In this document: positions 20,325 through 28,785 of the stretch, one piece after another
Layout of the letters: the number at the start of each line of letters is the position of its first letter
Position numbering within the stretch: position 1 is the first letter of the stretch
NCBI RefSeq assembly: GCF_024580955.1
Contig: NZ_JANIKD010000004.1
Span: 108,246-172,245, forward strand
Reading direction: 5' to 3'
Length of the DNA stretch: 64,000 nt
Source of the DNA: Corynebacterium sp. 122RC1
GTDB taxonomy: Bacteria > Actinomycetota > Actinomycetes > Mycobacteriales > Mycobacteriaceae
Notes under the pieces: generated by a model
The model's database searches: none
What the model saw: the letters and a program-made list of their open reading frames with translations, nothing else
What the model was told of the DNA's origin: nothing
Made by a program: the position numbers and the translations under genes

Positions 20325-20995
20325 CAACCACGCTGGCAGCCGACTGGGGGCGCCTCGGCCCCACCTTCACCACCGCCATCCTGGACACCCTCATCATGGT
20401 GTCCGTCACCTTGGCAGTAGGCGGCCTCCTGGGCTTGGGCCTCGGTGTGCTTCTCTACACCACGCGCGCCCAAGGCATCCTGCGCAACGGGCCGGTGTAT
20501 AACCTCATCAACCTTGTGGTGAACTTCATCCGCCCGATCCCGTTCATCATCATGATCTCCGCTTTCGGCCCGCTCACCCTCCTGGTCGTGGGAACGACGA
20601 TCGGCAGGAACGCGGCGATCTTCGTGATGATCATCGCCGCGACCGTCGCTGTGTCACGCATCGTGGAGCAAAACCTCGTGGCCATCGACCCCGGCGTCAT
20701 CGAGGCCGCGCGCTCCATGGGCGCGAGCCCGTGGCGAATCATCACCACAGTGATCATCCCCGAAGCATTGGGTCCGCTGGTGCTGGGCTACACCTTTATC
20801 TTCATCGCAATCGTGGACATGTCTGCGATGGCGGGCTACATCGGTGGCGGCGGTCTCGGCGACTTCGCCATCGTCTACGGCTACCGCGCCTACGACTGGC
20901 AAGTCACGTTCGTTGCCACCGCCGTGATCATCCTGATCGTCCAGGTTGCCCAACTGTTCGGCAACTGGCTGTCCAAGAAGATCATGCGTCGCTAG
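20321..20995 (+). CDS. metI: Methionine ABC transporter permease
   Basis: Integral membrane channel of the methionine importer, 224 aa with five predicted helices. The EAA coupling loop is clear: IEAARSMGASPWRIITTVIIPEA at about residues 127-149, which docks on MetN. The start ATGACAACC overlaps the metN stop by 4 nt. It ends 5 nt before the convergent sucrase/ferredoxin-like gene, and no terminator is visible between them. Confidence 0.94.
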   Translation: MTTTLAADWGRLGPTFTTAILDTLIMVSVTLAVGGLLGLGLGVLLYTTRAQGILRNGPVYNLINLVVNFIRPIPFIIMISAFGPLTLLVVGTTIGRNAAIFVMIIAATVAVSRIVEQNLVAIDPGVIEAARSMGASPWRIITTVIIPEALGPLVLGYTFIFIAIVDMSAMAGYIGGGGLGDFAIVYGYRAYDWQVTFVATAVIILIVQVAQLFGNWLSKKIMRR

Positions 20996-21000
20996 TGACG

Positions 21001-21813
21001 CTAAGGACGAATCTTCGCGACCCACACCTTCCCCGGCTTCGACGCGGCGCCACAGGAGGCCACCACATCCATGGTTTCCTGGCGCGCGTCGATGTGCCAC
21101 ACCCGCCCATCTCTGTGCCGCACTTCGGTGCCGTGCACGCTGAGGTCACCGAAGCGCGCCTGCCCCAACTCCCCCAGGACTGCGATTTCCGCTGCTTGGC
21201 CGGGGGCGTCGTAAAGGCCGCGTCCGCGTAACCCGGGGAGGAAAATCTCGCCGCGCTCCGCAAAGGTGTACGCCTGGAGCGCGGCTTCGGCGTTGAGTCG
21301 GCCGTAGACGTAGCCGTGGGGGAAGATGACGATTGCCGGCGCGAATCGGTGGCCTTTGGTGTGGCTGGATTCCCAGACGTGCGCGCCGCGGGCGGCGAGG
21401 TCGGCGGCGATGGGGCGGCCTTTGATGGCGCAGCATTGGTCGCGCTTCGCGTGCGTGCACACCAGCATGAGGGTGCTCACGGGTTCTGCGCCGTTGCGGC
21501 CGGGGCCGGTGAGATCGAGGGTGAAAAGGTCGTCGAGGCTGGTGATGTGGAGGCGTTCGGCCACCCCCTCGGCACTGAACACCAGGTAGACCGTGCGCTT
21601 ATGGCTGCGTTGGTGCCCTTCGCGGCCAGGGCGGCGGATGAGGGTGAGCCCGGGGAGAGCGCTGAGGCGTTCGGTGTCGGCGCCGAAGGTGTGGCCGTCC
21701 AGGATGTCGTGGCTCCAGGGGCCAGGGTGTTCGAGGAGAACGAAGGTGTCGCCGCGTTTCGCGGTGCCGGGGAGGGGCTCGTTGTTGTCTGAGCAGCGCG
21801 GGGCGAGGTTCAT
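21001..21813 (-). CDS. Sucrase/ferredoxin-like family protein
   Basis: A 270-aa protein of the sucrase/ferredoxin-like family (thioredoxin-like ferredoxin fold, Pfam PF06999). Diagnostic blocks are LEHPGPWSHD near the N-terminus, CTHAKRDQCCAIKGRP with a Cys trio, and HVWESSHTKGHRFAPAIVIFPHGYVYGR in the middle, giving Cys and His residues that could hold a [2Fe-2S] cluster. No sucrase activity is implied despite the family name. The ATG at 21813 follows GGCAACC without a strong ribosome site. It stands alone, convergent with metI. Confidence 0.82.
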   Translation of the reverse strand: MNLAPRCSDNNEPLPGTAKRGDTFVLLEHPGPWSHDILDGHTFGADTERLSALPGLTLIRRPGREGHQRSHKRTVYLVFSAEGVAERLHITSLDDLFTLDLTGPGRNGAEPVSTLMLVCTHAKRDQCCAIKGRPIAADLAARGAHVWESSHTKGHRFAPAIVIFPHGYVYGRLNAEAALQAYTFAERGEIFLPGLRGRGLYDAPGQAAEIAVLGELGQARFGDLSVHGTEVRHRDGRVWHIDARQETMDVVASCGAASKPGKVWVAKIRP

Positions 21814-21909
21814 GGTTGCCTAGCGTACCTGTGGCGCGTCTGTATCTCGGTTTCGCAACGATTCCCGCACACCCGCCACCACCGTTGTTACGCAAGTTAC
21901 CCTTGGGGC

Positions 21910-22497
21910 ATGAGTTACCGCCTCGTCTCCGCCCCATTTCTGGCCCCAGTTCTCGCCCCAATCCTGGCCATCGGCCTCGCCGCGTGCAGCGCCCCCGAAC
22001 CTTCACTCGCCACGCTGTCCGCCACGAGCACGGCAACAACCTCCACAACCACCGCAACGACCACCACCACCACTCCCGTCGGGGACCTCGACCCGAAGGA
22101 ATCCGCAGGCACCGCCGCTGAGCTGCAGGTCCAGGACGTCCGCGTGGGCACCCACGACGGCTACGACCGCATCGTCTTCGAGTTCTCCGGCACCGGCACC
22201 CCCGGCTGGTTCATCAACTACACCACCGAGCCCGCACAGCAAGGCAGCGGCTTCCCCGTGGAGTTTGAAGGCGGCACCGCGCTCGACATCCACCTCCGCG
22301 GCATCCTCATGCCCTTCGAAACCGGCGTGGACGTAGGCCCGCTTCGAAGCGACGGCGCAGGCGCGATCAACGCGGTGGAGTCCCACGGCATTTTTGAGGG
22401 GCAGGAGCAGTTCGTGGCGGGCATCGACAAACCTCGCCCCTACTCGGTGACGCTGCTCGAAAACCCCACGCGGCTGGTCATTGACATCCAGCAGTGA
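21910..22497 (+). CDS. Secreted lipoprotein with AMIN-like domain
   Basis: A 195-aa protein with a lipoprotein signal peptide (LAPVLAPILAIGLAACSAP, lipidated Cys at about residue 26), then a Thr/Ser-rich linker (about residues 34-56) suited to crossing the wall. The C-terminal 130-aa beta-rich domain reads VQDVRVGTHDGYDRIVFEFSG and ends PTRLVIDIQQ, the pattern of actinobacterial AMIN-like domains. Such domains bind cell-wall polymers in related proteins; that role is inferred here. Monocistronic, converging with imuB. Confidence 0.78.
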   Translation: MSYRLVSAPFLAPVLAPILAIGLAACSAPEPSLATLSATSTATTSTTTATTTTTTPVGDLDPKESAGTAAELQVQDVRVGTHDGYDRIVFEFSGTGTPGWFINYTTEPAQQGSGFPVEFEGGTALDIHLRGILMPFETGVDVGPLRSDGAGAINAVESHGIFEGQEQFVAGIDKPRPYSVTLLENPTRLVIDIQQ

Positions 22498-22515
22498 CAT
22501 CCAGCAGCCCTAAAT

Positions 22516-24000
22516 CTAATACTCCGCCTCCACGCGCCACTGCCCCGCCCACACCAGCAGCCACGCGCGCGGACCGTCGCCTTCCCCCGTGACCTGTAGC
22601 CGCACGCAGGGTTCGCCGCCGCGCCACCACGCGTCGTCCACCGGCCATGGCCCCGCCCAGCCCGTGACCCTGTAGGCAGTGCGGCCGCGAAGCAGCGTCG
22701 CAGGCGCGGCGGTCAGGGCCGCGTCGGCAAGCCCAATGTCGGTGCCGTCGGCGGTGAGGAGACGCACTTTGGTTGCGGGGTGGCGTATCGACGCGGGCAG
22801 GGGCGCGCGGATAGCTCCAGCCCATGGCCGGGTATCGGATTGCGCGTGCTCACCGTAAGCGACGAATTGGATTCTTTCGGCGACGCCGCGGCCACCAGCT
22901 TCGAAGGGTTGCAGGACGGCGTCGGTGCCAAGCGTGGATTGCACCTGAGCCACCGCCTGCTGGCCTTCGCCGCGGCTTCCCCACAGTTCCGTTGGGGGCG
23001 CGGGGGCGCATTGGGGCTCCAGGGTGAGTTCTTCGAGTTGCCCTTGGCCGCCGGTGGTGAGCCAGCCGTCAAGTTGCCAGCGCACGCGTTGCGCGGTGGC
23101 GTGTTCACTGAGTGGTTCGGTGGTGCGCCATGTGCGGCTGAGCTCGCGCTCGCCCACGTGAGCTTTGATGGTGAGCCTGCTGCACACCAGACCTGTGCGC
23201 GCGATGCGTTCGTGGAGCTGGGCGGCGAGTTGGCGCGCCACGAAGGCCGCTTCGTCGACACGTTGGATTGCTTCTTCGGGGCGGTAGGTGACGGTGAGCT
23301 CTGGTTGTGTGAGTTCCGGCGCGACGAGTCTGGTGTCGCGGGCCTGGGCGATGGCGTGGCAGCGTGCGCCCGCAGCACCAAAGCGTGTGGCGATTGAGCG
23401 CGCGTCGAGGTCTGCGAGCGCACCGAGGGTATGTAGGCCGAGTTCCTCAAAGGCGTGCACGGTGTCTGGGTCGCAGGCCAGCGCGGGCTCGGCGAGCACC
23501 CCGATGGGCTGGCTATACAAGAAGGCCTGCGCACCTCCCGGCGGAACAACCTGGCTGGCGCGGGCTGCGATGATGGCGGTGGGGATGTCATCGGCGATAC
23601 CCGCAAAGCTGTCCAGGCCCGCGCGGGAGCTTGCATCCACGAGCATGCTCGCGGCCTTGTCCTCGCTGCCGTGATAGTTGGCGGCGGCGCGCACGTCTAC
23701 GGCAACGAGTCCTGGGCGGAGGATTTCCACGCTGGAGGCCACGTCGTCGAGGCCGTCTGCAATGGTGGAAAACACCCGAGCGTCGCGCTCCTCATTGGCA
23801 TCCACCAAGGTCAGCGGCGGGTAGATGGCCTGGGCCTGCCGCGCGCGCATGCCTCGACGAATCCCGTGGGAGCGCGCGGCGGCGTCACACACCACCACTC
23901 GGTGCTGGGCAACAACCGCCACCGCAGGTGATTCAAAGAGTTTTTCAAACCGTGCTGCCTGCACCGGCCAGTCCGGAAACCAAAGTGCGAGTGTGCGCAC
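22516..24000 (-). CDS. imuB: Y-family polymerase-like mutasome protein ImuB
   Basis: Links DnaE2 to the beta clamp during SOS mutagenesis. The 494-aa product opens RTLALWFPDWPVQAARF, the ImuB replacement for the catalytic Y-family N-terminus, so it should lack polymerase activity itself. A fingers/palm-like region and a little-finger-like region follow (about residues 240-330), then a C-terminal part with repeated Trp (WAGPWPVDDAWWRGG) that in ImuB binds DnaE2 and ImuA. It starts 1 nt after the imuA stop. Confidence 0.87.
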   Translation of the reverse strand: MRTLALWFPDWPVQAARFEKLFESPAVAVVAQHRVVVCDAAARSHGIRRGMRARQAQAIYPPLTLVDANEERDARVFSTIADGLDDVASSVEILRPGLVAVDVRAAANYHGSEDKAASMLVDASSRAGLDSFAGIADDIPTAIIAARASQVVPPGGAQAFLYSQPIGVLAEPALACDPDTVHAFEELGLHTLGALADLDARSIATRFGAAGARCHAIAQARDTRLVAPELTQPELTVTYRPEEAIQRVDEAAFVARQLAAQLHERIARTGLVCSRLTIKAHVGERELSRTWRTTEPLSEHATAQRVRWQLDGWLTTGGQGQLEELTLEPQCAPAPPTELWGSRGEGQQAVAQVQSTLGTDAVLQPFEAGGRGVAERIQFVAYGEHAQSDTRPWAGAIRAPLPASIRHPATKVRLLTADGTDIGLADAALTAAPATLLRGRTAYRVTGWAGPWPVDDAWWRGGEPCVRLQVTGEGDGPRAWLLVWAGQWRVEAEY

Positions 24001-24001
24001 G

Positions 24002-24697
24002 TTACATCACCGTCAGTGTGCGCTGCTCACCGATACTCATGGATGTTTGTGTCCGGCCCCCCTTCGCCATCACCTCTACCTGCAGGTCCACTGCACGAAT
24101 CCTGCCCGTGCCTTCCCCAATTCCACGAAAGCCCGTGACCGAGGCGCGTATGCGCGCCGCCGGGGAGGCCACCGTTACGCCTACCAAGAGCAACGCCGCA
24201 ACGCCTGTGCGCAGCTTCCCCAGCAAGGGGCGCGCCTGCACGGGAGTCAGTTGCCGCGCTGCACCGCGGTAGACCACCAGGTCCACGCCTGACACCAGTA
24301 CCGACACCACAGAAAGCGGATCCGGGCCGGGGTCAGGGATTGCCACGATTCTTTCCAAACTCCCGCCCTGCGTAGCCACAGCAGCATACGCCAAATCTGA
24401 CCACCCCACTACCGCAACAAAACCGCCAGATCCGCTCACCTGTGCGATTATCTCAGCAAGAAGTGAGGGCGTATCACTACACTCAGTAATGGCCCTGCGC
24501 GGCAAGCCGCCACCAACCAACACTTCCCCAAGCGGCGGATGCAACGCAAGCACTTCCTCCGCAGGCAAAACGTCTACCTGCGGCTGTTTTCCCAACATCT
24601 GATCCATCTGCTTTCGCAGTGCAGATATGCGCTCTTCGCGACTAAGGAATGCCCACCCCTCGGCCGCTTCAAGTTCTCGCACACCCGTTTGAATCAT
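24002..24697 (-). CDS. imuA: ImuA-like mutasome accessory protein
   Basis: A 231-aa RecA-like-fold protein, the ImuA (ImuA') partner of ImuB and DnaE2. It has IRRAITE-like strand text (GGGLPRRAITECSD) where RecA would carry its P-loop, then FVAVVGWSDLAYAAVATQGG and VDLVVYRGAARQLTPVQARPLLG, giving the fold without an intact Walker A. ImuA family members bind ImuB and modulate the complex. The gene directly precedes imuB. No clear LexA box was found upstream, unlike dnaE2. Confidence 0.78.
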   Translation of the reverse strand: MIQTGVRELEAAEGWAFLSREERISALRKQMDQMLGKQPQVDVLPAEEVLALHPPLGEVLVGGGLPRRAITECSDTPSLLAEIIAQVSGSGGFVAVVGWSDLAYAAVATQGGSLERIVAIPDPGPDPLSVVSVLVSGVDLVVYRGAARQLTPVQARPLLGKLRTGVAALLLVGVTVASPAARIRASVTGFRGIGEGTGRIRAVDLQVEVMAKGGRTQTSMSIGEQRTLTVM

Positions 24698-24822
24698 GGG
24701 TTCATGCTAACCCCGCTCAGCACACGCGTCAAGCCCCTCCCCAACTGCCAGCTCAGCACCCAAAACTCACCACAGAACCAACCCCACCAGGGCGTGTCCG
24801 GGCCAGTTGCTAGGATGTGCCC

Positions 24823-25266
24823 ATGCTCAACCCTTCCATGTTCAACCCTGGAGCCTTCATCACCCCGATTCCCACCCCACCCACTGTGCGCCTGGGGGCG
24901 TCGTTCCTGCTCGGGGCGGGTGCGGCCGTCCTCACCACAGCCCTGCCCCGCGGCGTGCAAGTGGTGCTGATGGTCCTCTTTGTTGGTGCTGGGATTACCC
25001 TGATTTTCTCCCACCCCTACCGAGCAAAAATCCGCAGCTTCCTGGAGGAACGCAACCTGCATTACACGCCCAAATTCGCGCAGATTGTGCCGATGTTCAT
25101 CATCTGGCTGGCCCTCATGATCGCGCCCACCTTCGCCCCCGCCCCAATATGGATCACCCTGCTATTCGGCGCGGGCGTGTGCGCATGGACATACTGGGTG
25201 TTTCCGCATATCGACGGCACCAGGGCGCTCGCATTCCTGGAGAGCAAAGCAGGCGCAAAGGATTAA
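24823..25266 (+). CDS. Membrane protein of unknown function, 147 aa
   Basis: After a Pro-rich start (MLNPSMFNPGAFITPIPTPPT) there are four hydrophobic helices (about residues 21-38, 41-59, 84-105 and 108-128) and a short charged tail (LESKAGAKD). The ATG at 24823 was chosen because AGGA lies 7 nt upstream; a GTG two codons earlier is possible. No domain recognised. It converges on the response-regulator gene, 9 nt away. Confidence 0.7.
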   Translation: MLNPSMFNPGAFITPIPTPPTVRLGASFLLGAGAAVLTTALPRGVQVVLMVLFVGAGITLIFSHPYRAKIRSFLEERNLHYTPKFAQIVPMFIIWLALMIAPTFAPAPIWITLLFGAGVCAWTYWVFPHIDGTRALAFLESKAGAKD

Positions 25267-25275
25267 TCCACGGGG

Positions 25276-25950
25276 TTAGTCCAAATCGCGGGCATGCGCC
25301 CAGTGGGTCAGCGCGTGCCGGTTGGACTGCTGCGTCTTCCGCAGGATATTGGAGGCGTGGGTTTCCACGGTTTTCACGGAAATGAACAGCTCGCTGCCAA
25401 TTTCCTTGTAGGTGTAGCCGCGTGCAAGCAGACGAAGCACCTCCAGTTCACGGCGGGTCAGGGCATCCACGATTGGGTCCACCTCCTGGCCATGCTCCAC
25501 CGCAGCGTCTTGTTCCGGCGCGTCCACTACGCCCGCGCCGGCTGGGTCTGGCTTGGCAAAAGCGTCCAACACGAAACCTGCCAGGCGTGGGGAGAATACG
25601 GCGTCTCCCTCAGCCACCCGCTTAATGGCGGCTACCAGCTCCACACCGGAAATGCTCTTGGTCACATAGCCGCGCGCACCGGCGCGGATCACGTTGATCA
25701 CATCCTCGGCGGCGTCGGAAACGCTCAGGGCCAAAAAGCGCGGAGATCCGCTGACCTGCTGCAGCACTGCAACGCCGCCACCTTCGGGCATGTGCACGTC
25801 GAGAAGCACCACGTCAGGCTGCGTGGCGTCGATCCCCGCAACGGCCTCCGCGACGCTGCCCGCCTCGCCGACGATCTCCACCTGCTGCCCGATCTCAGCG
25901 CGCACCCCGGCGCGGAACACGGAATGATCGTCAACGAGAAACACCTTCAT
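25276..25950 (-). CDS. esrR: LuxR-family response regulator, EsrR-like
   Basis: DNA-binding output of a cell-envelope stress system. The 224-aa product has a receiver domain (VFLVDDHSVFRAG; phospho-acceptor Asp51 in VVLLDVHM; Lys in YVTKS) and a C-terminal LuxR HTH (LTRRELEVLRLLARGYTYKEIGSELFISVKTVETHASNI). The ATG at 25950 follows GGAACTC; a start six codons earlier is possible. It lies behind the kinase gene, with the divergent PspC/LiaF-like gene beyond. This arrangement matches C. glutamicum EsrISR, related to LiaFSR/VraSR. Confidence 0.85.
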   Translation of the reverse strand: MKVFLVDDHSVFRAGVRAEIGQQVEIVGEAGSVAEAVAGIDATQPDVVLLDVHMPEGGGVAVLQQVSGSPRFLALSVSDAAEDVINVIRAGARGYVTKSISGVELVAAIKRVAEGDAVFSPRLAGFVLDAFAKPDPAGAGVVDAPEQDAAVEHGQEVDPIVDALTRRELEVLRLLARGYTYKEIGSELFISVKTVETHASNILRKTQQSNRHALTHWAHARDLD

Positions 25951-25978
25951 GAGTTCCATTTGTATCACTCAACCGCCC

Positions 25979-27091
25979 TCACCCCAAGGGCATGCGGATC
26001 ACAACCTCAGTTCCACCTTCATTGCGGATATCAACGGTCCCGCCCGCACGCTCCACACGCTGAAGGATGGATTCACGAACACCGTGACGGTCCTCATCAA
26101 CGAGCGCCAAGTCAAAACCGGGGCCGCGGTCACGGACAAAAATATTGAGTTCGTCGAAGCGTTCTGCGTAGACATCCACGGTATCCACCCCGGCGTGCTT
26201 GGCGGCGTTCACCATGGCTTCGCGGGCTGCCAGCACGGCCGCCTTGCCCGCGTTGTCGAGCGGCACGTCCTGCCCCACGATCACGGGGGCGATCCGCGCC
26301 CCGAAGAGGTCCTCCACCTCACCGGATGCCCTCTCGATGGCGGTGAACACGGTGGCGTCTTCACGCGGATCGAACAACCACTGACGCAGCTCGCGCTCCT
26401 GTCTCCGGGCCAGGCGCTGCACCTCAGGTTCCTCGGAGCGTTTCTGGATGAGCGCCAGGGTTTGCAGCACGGAGTCGTGCAATTGGGAGGCGATTTCCGC
26501 GCGTTCATCCGCGGCGGCCTTCTCCGCTCGCTCCTCTGAGATCTTCTCCCACAGGCGGATACCGAAGGGCACGGCGAGCGCGCCCACGCCGAACAAGGTG
26601 AGCGCCACCGCAACCACCGCCTGGCCGAACAATGCCCCGTCTTGGCGTTGGAGCGCACCGAAGATCACGCCAGCAAACACCAGCGTTGAGCCCAGAACCA
26701 CGGTGAATACGGATTGTTTGGTGCCAAGCCTGTCATAGGCAAACCAGGCCAGGGCCGCGCCGACGCCAATCACGGCCAGTGCGATGAACAGCCCGATCGG
26801 GAGGCCTGGGCGAAGCAGCACCCCCGAGCCAAGCAGCCCCACCACCACGAGCATGATGTTCAGCGGCATGGAGCTGTGCTTGCGGTCAATCGGCGCGCCC
26901 TGCTTCACGGATTTGCTGCAGATCCATACCAGAACATAAATCCATTGCCCGATGCCGAACAAGGTCAGGGCTACGAATCCGACGCGCACCCAGGTCACAT
27001 TCACGTTAAGATGCGCGGCGAGTCCCGATGCCACTCCCGCGAGGACTGCCCCGTCGGCGCGGCGCTGGAAAGTGGGGTAGGCAGGTTGCAT
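25979..27091 (-). CDS. esrS: Sensor histidine kinase with N-terminal PspC domain, EsrS-like
   Basis: Senses envelope stress and phosphorylates EsrR. The 370-aa product opens with a PspC domain (PTFQRRADGAVLAGVASGLAAHL, about residues 6-60), then further membrane helices to about residue 180. A HisKA_3 dimerisation domain follows with the phospho-His in IASQLHDSVLQTLALIQ, then an HATPase domain (AREAMVNAAKHAG as N-box, VRDRGPGFD as D-box). The ATG at 27091 (MQPAYPTF) is the start that keeps the PspC domain N-terminal; the frame stays open upstream but codes for nothing recognisable. Confidence 0.85.
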   Translation of the reverse strand: MQPAYPTFQRRADGAVLAGVASGLAAHLNVNVTWVRVGFVALTLFGIGQWIYVLVWICSKSVKQGAPIDRKHSSMPLNIMLVVVGLLGSGVLLRPGLPIGLFIALAVIGVGAALAWFAYDRLGTKQSVFTVVLGSTLVFAGVIFGALQRQDGALFGQAVVAVALTLFGVGALAVPFGIRLWEKISEERAEKAAADERAEIASQLHDSVLQTLALIQKRSEEPEVQRLARRQERELRQWLFDPREDATVFTAIERASGEVEDLFGARIAPVIVGQDVPLDNAGKAAVLAAREAMVNAAKHAGVDTVDVYAERFDELNIFVRDRGPGFDLALVDEDRHGVRESILQRVERAGGTVDIRNEGGTEVVIRMPLG

Positions 27092-27214
27092 GTGTTGATT
27101 CTCCCACGCGGGCTTACACGGGTGGAATCGGGAATGTCCCTGAAACGGCGGGTCGCGCAGAATTGGGGGTACTCCCCGATGTGCCAACGGTAGGCGGCGG
27201 CCCACAATGAATGC

Positions 27215-28252
27215 ATGGAAACCTTCACTCACACATGGGCTCAGATGTGGAACACCCGTCCCGTTCGCATGCCGGACACTGCTGGTGCTGGCGTCAGTGA
27301 AGGTATTGGTGTTCGCTACCAAATCGACCCCACCCTCGTGCGCATCGCCTTCGTGGTGCTCACCTTCCTCGGCGCCGGCATCCCGCTATATATCCTAGCC
27401 TGGGGGTTCATGCCAAAATATTCCCTGGCGCAGTCCCCCATGGAGGCACTGTTCGGCGGCAAGCCCGTCACCGACAAAGCTGACAAAGCCCAGCAAAAGG
27501 AACGTCGCAACGGCATCGCGCTGATCATCGCTTTCGTCCTCCTCGGCGGTCTGAGCGCGTTCTCACTCTCCGACATCCCCGCGTTCTCCGGGGTTGTCCT
27601 CGCCGCGTTGGCTTGGTGGGCATTGCACGCGCGCACCCCAGAACCTCCCGTCGGGCTGCTGGTCCGCGACGCCGGCCGCGAGCCCACCCATGATCTCAGC
27701 TCCTACGCGCCTGCCGACGGGCACAGCGCCCCATTCCAAACGCCCACGCCGCCCGCTTGGGATCCGCTGGGCGCAGCGCCGGGGTTGTGGCACCTGCCTA
27801 ACCCCGGGGATGCCCCTGAGCCCGCCCCTGAAAAGCCGCGCAGGGGGCGCAAGATCGTGCTCGTGGGAGTCACTGTGGCGCTGCTGGTGGCCCTTGCTTC
27901 CGCCGCGGGCCTCGGGATTTACCGCGCTGATGTGAAGGTTGAGAATATGGATGTGGCGGTGGAAGATCAGCTTCAGCCCGTCTACCAAACCGACATTGGC
28001 AATATCACCGTGGATTTCTCCGACCTGGAGCCCCTTGAGGAATCACGCGATGTGACCGTACGCGCAAACATCGGCCACGTGATGGTCACCTTGCCCGAAC
28101 ACGTGGCCGTGGAGCTGACGTGCACCAACTCGGCTGGCAACGTCACCTGCCCGGACTCCCCCGTGGTGCCGGAAGGCGTGGACCCGAACGCGCCCCGCCT
28201 GCACCTGCACCTAGAAAGCGGCGTTGGTAACCTGACGGTGCAAGAAAGCTAG
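27215..28252 (+). CDS. esrI: PspC-domain membrane protein with LiaF-like C-terminus, EsrI-like inhibitor
   Basis: Predicted membrane inhibitor of the EsrS kinase in unstressed cells. The 345-aa protein starts with a PspC domain (VSEGIGVRYQIDPTLVRIAFVVLTFLGAGIPLYILAW, about residues 28-65), followed by two helices near residues 94-128, a proline-rich linker and one helix at about 211-233. The extracytoplasmic beta-rich tail is LiaF/DUF2154-like (VRANIGHVMVTLPEHVAVEL). It is divergent from esrS, so one intergenic region serves both. The 3' end overlaps the next, convergent gene by 4 bp. Confidence 0.83.
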   Translation: METFTHTWAQMWNTRPVRMPDTAGAGVSEGIGVRYQIDPTLVRIAFVVLTFLGAGIPLYILAWGFMPKYSLAQSPMEALFGGKPVTDKADKAQQKERRNGIALIIAFVLLGGLSAFSLSDIPAFSGVVLAALAWWALHARTPEPPVGLLVRDAGREPTHDLSSYAPADGHSAPFQTPTPPAWDPLGAAPGLWHLPNPGDAPEPAPEKPRRGRKIVLVGVTVALLVALASAAGLGIYRADVKVENMDVAVEDQLQPVYQTDIGNITVDFSDLEPLEESRDVTVRANIGHVMVTLPEHVAVELTCTNSAGNVTCPDSPVVPEGVDPNAPRLHLHLESGVGNLTVQES

Positions 28253-28713
28253 CTTTCCAATTTGCCGCGCAGTTCCTCACTGAGGTCCGCTACGTCGTAG
28301 GGTTCCTCGTAGGACTGCGCGGCTTCGTGGTCTTCGGGGCTCAACGCAAAGTATTTCAGTGCGGTGGTGATCTGGGTGTGGGTCTTGGGATCGGCGTCAA
28401 TGCGCATCATGCGGTCTTGCTTCCCACCCACCCGGGCCAGATTGAAACGCCCCACCTTTTTGGATTCCAGCAGCAGCACCGCGAGTACCAACACGGGGTT
28501 GTAGGTATAGGAAAAGTGGACCGCGCCCGAATCTGGGCCCGCATCGAACTCCCCGCCAGTGAAGTTGCCGGCAAGGTCTGTAAGCCCGAGGTCGGAGAAG
28601 ATGTCTGCCACAGCAACGATCTCTTCGCTCTTACTGCCCAGGTAGTCCACGAGCGTTTGGGCGTCGTGCTGGGCGGCTGCGCTGACCTCGCCCCAGTATT
28701 GATCAATGAACAT
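28249..28713 (-). CDS. Conserved hypothetical protein, 154 aa
   Basis: Soluble acidic protein starting MFIDQYWGEVSAAAQHDAQTL at an ATG 5 nt after GGGAG. It has a central beta segment (GAVHFSYTYNPVLVLAVLLLES) and an acidic tail (EEPYDVADLSEEL). No catalytic motif or known domain is recognised. It sits between guaA and the Esr locus, downstream of the guaA terminator. Confidence 0.75.
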   Translation of the reverse strand: MFIDQYWGEVSAAAQHDAQTLVDYLGSKSEEIVAVADIFSDLGLTDLAGNFTGGEFDAGPDSGAVHFSYTYNPVLVLAVLLLESKKVGRFNLARVGGKQDRMMRIDADPKTHTQITTALKYFALSPEDHEAAQSYEEPYDVADLSEELRGKLES

Positions 28714-28742
28714 GTTGCTCCCTTGAGTGTTGTCTTGGCATA

Positions 28743-28785
28743 ACAACGCGGGCACAGGAATCATTTCCTGTGCCCGCGCGTTGTG
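28743..28785 (-). terminator. Terminator hairpin after guaA
   Basis: A long stem with core GCGGGCACAGGAA / TTCCTGTGCCCGC around a 4-nt loop, extended outward by AACAAC/GTTGT pairing with a small bulge. It begins directly after the guaA stop. Only a weak T-rich stretch (TTGTTAT) follows on the minus strand. Confidence 0.7.

Noticed and set aside
19293..20327. A 344-codon open frame on the minus strand across metN
   Set aside because: Fully antisense to metN with its Walker motifs; amino acid content follows from the third-position bias of metN.
24698..24822. LexA box upstream of imuA
   Set aside because: GAAC and TTC blocks are present but the spacing is one base off the 12-bp GAAC-N4-GTTC core, so the match is not better than chance.
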